This document shows positions 62,696-64,000 of a stretch of DNA of 64,000 nt, one piece after another. Each line of letters starts with the position of its first letter. Positions within the stretch are counted from its first letter, which is position 1. The DNA lies in NCBI RefSeq assembly GCF_019396355.1, contig NZ_JAHKRK010000013.1:1-64000 (forward strand), given 5' to 3'. A program made the translations under genes and the position numbers. This DNA is from Pseudonocardia nigra. GTDB lineage: Bacteria > Actinomycetota > Actinomycetes > Mycobacteriales > Pseudonocardiaceae. The notes beneath the pieces were generated by a model. That model was not told the origin of the DNA. It made no database searches and saw nothing but the letters and a program-made list of their open reading frames with translations.

Positions 62696-63973
62696 GTGCA
62701 GAACGATCGGAGCGCACTTCGCATCAACGGGCGGGAGTACCGGCATCCCGCCGAACCCGTCGTGGTGGTCTGCATCGACGGCAGCGAACCGGAGTACCAC
62801 GAGAAGGCCATCGCCAGTGGCCACATGCCCTACCTGGCCTCGGTCGTCGAGCGCGGCGGCAGCTTCGACGCCGAATGCGCGATGCCGTCGTTCACCAATC
62901 CGAACAACCTCTCGATCGCCACGGGAGTTCCGCCCGCGGTGCACGGGATCTGCGGGAACTACTTCTACGACAGCACCACCGACTCCGAGGTGCTGATGAA
63001 CGACCCGCGATTCCTGCGAGTTCCGACGCTCTTCGCCGAGTTCGAACGGGCCGGCGCCCGGGTGGCGGTGGTGACCGCCAAGGACAAGCTGCGCAGGCTG
63101 CTCGGTGCCGGCCTGCAGCACGGCGTCTGTTTCTCGGCGGAGTTCGCCGAGCGCGCCACCCGGGAGGAGAACCGGATCACCGGCCTGCTCGACCTCGTCG
63201 GGCAGCCGCAGCCCTCGGTCTACAGCGCCGAGCTCAGCGAGTTCGTGCTCGCGGCGGGCGTCCGGCTCCTGGAGCGTGACCGCCCCGATCTGATGTACCT
63301 CTCGCTCACCGACTACATCCAGCACAAGCACGCCCCGGGATCGCCGGTCGCCACCGAGTTCTACGCGATGATGGACAGCTACTTCGCGCAGCTCGACGCC
63401 CTGGGGCCCGCTGTGGTGATCACCGCCGATCACGGCATGAACGCGAAGTCCGACGAGCACGGTGAACCCCGGGTCGTCTTCCTGCAGCCCCACCTCGACG
63501 GTTGGCTCGGGGCGGGCACAGCCCGCGTGATCCTCCCGATCACCGATCCGTACACCGCCCACCACGGCGCGCTCGGCTCCTTCGCCACCGTGTATCTCCC
63601 CTCCGACGCCGACCGCGCGGCGACCGCGGCCCGGCTCGCAGAGCTGGCCGGTATCGACCGCGTCCTGGATCGCGAGACCGCATGTGTGACCTTCGAGCTG
63701 CCCGCGGACCGCGTCGGTGATCTGGTGCTGATCTCCGAGCGGAACACGGCCCTCGGCACCGAGCCCGCGCGCCACGACGTCTCGCAGCTGGACGAGCCGC
63801 TGCGCTCGCACGGCGGGCTCACCGAGCAGCGGGTGCCGTTCCTGGTGAACCGTGAGGTCGTCGGCCTGCCGGAGGCGCACCGCCTGCGCAACTTCGACGC
63901 CTACTGGGTGGCGCTGAACAACCTGGTGCCCGCGCGCGTTCCCGCCGCCCGGCCCGGGGAGGCGGTGACATGA
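62696..63973 (+). CDS. phnA: phosphonoacetate hydrolase
   Basis: 425 aa from GTG with GGAGG 5 nt upstream. Cleaves phosphonoacetate to acetate and phosphate; last step of 2-aminoethylphosphonate breakdown through phosphonoacetaldehyde. Alkaline-phosphatase superfamily: Asp29 in VVCIDGSEPEY, nucleophile Thr67 in MPSFTNPNN, LTDYIQHKH (Asp and His), TADHGMN (Asp-His) and a His in RSHGG. All metal ligands of the family seem present. Stop overlaps the next gene by 4 bp (ATGA). Confidence 0.93.
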   Translation: MQNDRSALRINGREYRHPAEPVVVVCIDGSEPEYHEKAIASGHMPYLASVVERGGSFDAECAMPSFTNPNNLSIATGVPPAVHGICGNYFYDSTTDSEVLMNDPRFLRVPTLFAEFERAGARVAVVTAKDKLRRLLGAGLQHGVCFSAEFAERATREENRITGLLDLVGQPQPSVYSAELSEFVLAAGVRLLERDRPDLMYLSLTDYIQHKHAPGSPVATEFYAMMDSYFAQLDALGPAVVITADHGMNAKSDEHGEPRVVFLQPHLDGWLGAGTARVILPITDPYTAHHGALGSFATVYLPSDADRAATAARLAELAGIDRVLDRETACVTFELPADRVGDLVLISERNTALGTEPARHDVSQLDEPLRSHGGLTEQRVPFLVNREVVGLPEAHRLRNFDAYWVALNNLVPARVPAARPGEAVT

Positions 63974-64000
63974 CCGAAACCGCACCCCGGCTGCAGACGG
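63970..64000 (+). CDS. start of next gene, partial
   Basis: ATG at 63970 overlaps the phnA stop; only MTETAPRLQT is visible. By context it could be another phosphonate-pathway gene, for example phosphonoacetaldehyde dehydrogenase or a transaminase. The sequence seen is too short to tell. Confidence 0.5.
   Translation, partial: MTETAPRLQT

Overview
High-GC actinobacterial chromosome. The mix of GTG and TTG starts, TANNNT boxes 6-9 nt before several starts (leaderless-type promoters), a DUF3090/SCO1664/phosphomutase trio, a DUF5703 gene, a PucR regulator, an ECF biotin transporter and phosphonoacetate hydrolase fits a Pseudonocardiaceae member. A Pseudonocardia-like genome is my best guess, but no species marker is present.

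Left part (1-9.6 kb): ordinary chromosome. It carries a GH51 arabinofuranosidase, the DUF3090-associated trio, a Fic protein, UppP, an aldo/keto reductase, DUF5703, an SDR and an M20 peptidase, ending at tRNA-Leu(GAG). From 9,618 to 18,641 lies a 9.0-kb integrated element. It is bounded by the tRNA-Leu 3' end and an 18-bp exact copy of it (25 bp with two mismatches), and it holds an AbrB-like protein, a tyrosine integrase, a HigBA-type toxin-antitoxin pair, an unknown protein, a pRiA4b ORF-3-type protein, a repeat-like protein and a 767-aa 2OG-Fe(II) oxygenase. This island is the best candidate for an undescribed system.

Middle (18.6-38.8 kb): a SNF2 helicase; a DUF6223 protein next to a NarL-type two-component pair; a ROK regulator divergent from a DUF1479 gene with a clear operator between them; pirin; then a tightly overlapping operon bioY - acyl-CoA ligase - thiolase - ECF ATPase - EcfT (biotin uptake plus possible pimelate/acyl-CoA chemistry). 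Next come a frameshifted PucR regulator divergent from an SHMT-like enzyme, DUF1737, a doubly broken DUF2254 gene, and a TetR-type protein with an extra C-terminal HTH divergent from a GT1-type glycosyltransferase.

38.8-50.9 kb: a decayed patch (broken DUF2231, truncated flavin monooxygenase, duplicated ~76-bp repeat, 22-bp tandem array), then an arsenic-type cluster (ArsR-GNAT fusion, flavoprotein, MFS). A sulfur/persulfide cluster follows (ArsR-rhodanese, MBL-rhodanese-rhodanese, MFS, cysteine desulfurase), and then a methyltransferase/P450/TetR group.

50.9-64 kb: an RpiR-type regulator divergent from an eight-gene operon: peptide-type ABC transporter, MurQ, AnmK and GNAT. A beta-lactamase-like hydrolase follows. 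This reads as muropeptide uptake and recycling. The window ends with a frameshifted cyclase-like gene, an IS481-like transposase scrap, phosphonoacetate hydrolase and the start of the next gene. Several genes carry single-base lesions. One also has a nonsense codon, so both true decay and assembly error must be considered.
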